From assembly GCA_948468465.1 (NCBI GenBank), contig CAOKJJ010000226.1, positions 1 to 7,094 of the forward strand: a stretch of DNA of 7,094 nt, read 5' to 3'. The position numbers and the translations under genes are program-made. This document shows, in pieces, positions 7,086-7,094 of this stretch (its first letter is position 1; each line of letters opens with the position of its first letter). The notes beneath the pieces are model-generated. The model worked only from the letters and a program-made list of their open reading frames with translations, had not been told where the DNA came from and searched no databases. The DNA is from an uncultured Eubacterium sp. Lineage in GTDB: Bacteria; Bacillota_A; Clostridia; Lachnospirales; Lachnospiraceae.

Positions 7086-7094
7086 TGAAGGGAC

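Noticed and set aside
7023..7094. CtsR operator or CIRCE element controlling the clpC unit
   Set aside because: Neither the tandem GGTCAAA heptamers nor the TTAGCACTC-N9-GAGTGCTAA form is present in the bases available.

Overview
The window looks like chromosomal core sequence of a Gram-positive anaerobe of the Clostridia, most probably a Lachnospiraceae member. The signs are a ClpC-type unfoldase linked to radA, strong GGAGG-type Shine-Dalgarno sequences, sigma-A-like promoters, moderate GC content, and a small beta-rich protein between clpC and radA that I recall only from that family. This placement rests on protein resemblance from memory, not on a search.

Every gene I accept is on the minus strand, so transcription runs from high to low coordinates. 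A promoter at 7057-7085 opens the unit. It is followed by a large secreted or membrane-anchored protein (5082-7013) with a signal peptide, a cadherin-like beta-sandwich domain, a tandem-repeat linker, a duplicated aromatic-rich module, one transmembrane helix and a charged cytoplasmic tail. After a 35-nt gap comes clpC (2581-5046), a complete two-ring AAA+ unfoldase that works with ClpP. A 131-nt spacer holds a perfect 9-bp inverted repeat just after clpC and a probable promoter. Then come a 137-residue protein of unknown function (2036-2449) and radA (675-2033), only 2 nt apart. A good intrinsic terminator (590-626) closes the unit. A separate promoter then drives a NYN/LabA-type putative ribonuclease whose 3' end lies beyond the window.

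Functionally this is a protein quality-control and DNA-repair neighbourhood: ClpC degrades misfolded or arginine-phosphorylated proteins, and RadA processes recombination intermediates. In Bacillus the order is ctsR-mcsA-mcsB-clpC-radA-disA. Here clpC-radA is kept, but the gene directly before clpC is the surface protein, an unknown gene sits between clpC and radA, and a NYN protein occupies the place where disA would be expected. I see no mobile element, CRISPR array, tRNA or rRNA. No clearly novel system is evident. The most interesting points are the surface protein coupled to clpC and the unknown 137-residue protein coupled to radA.
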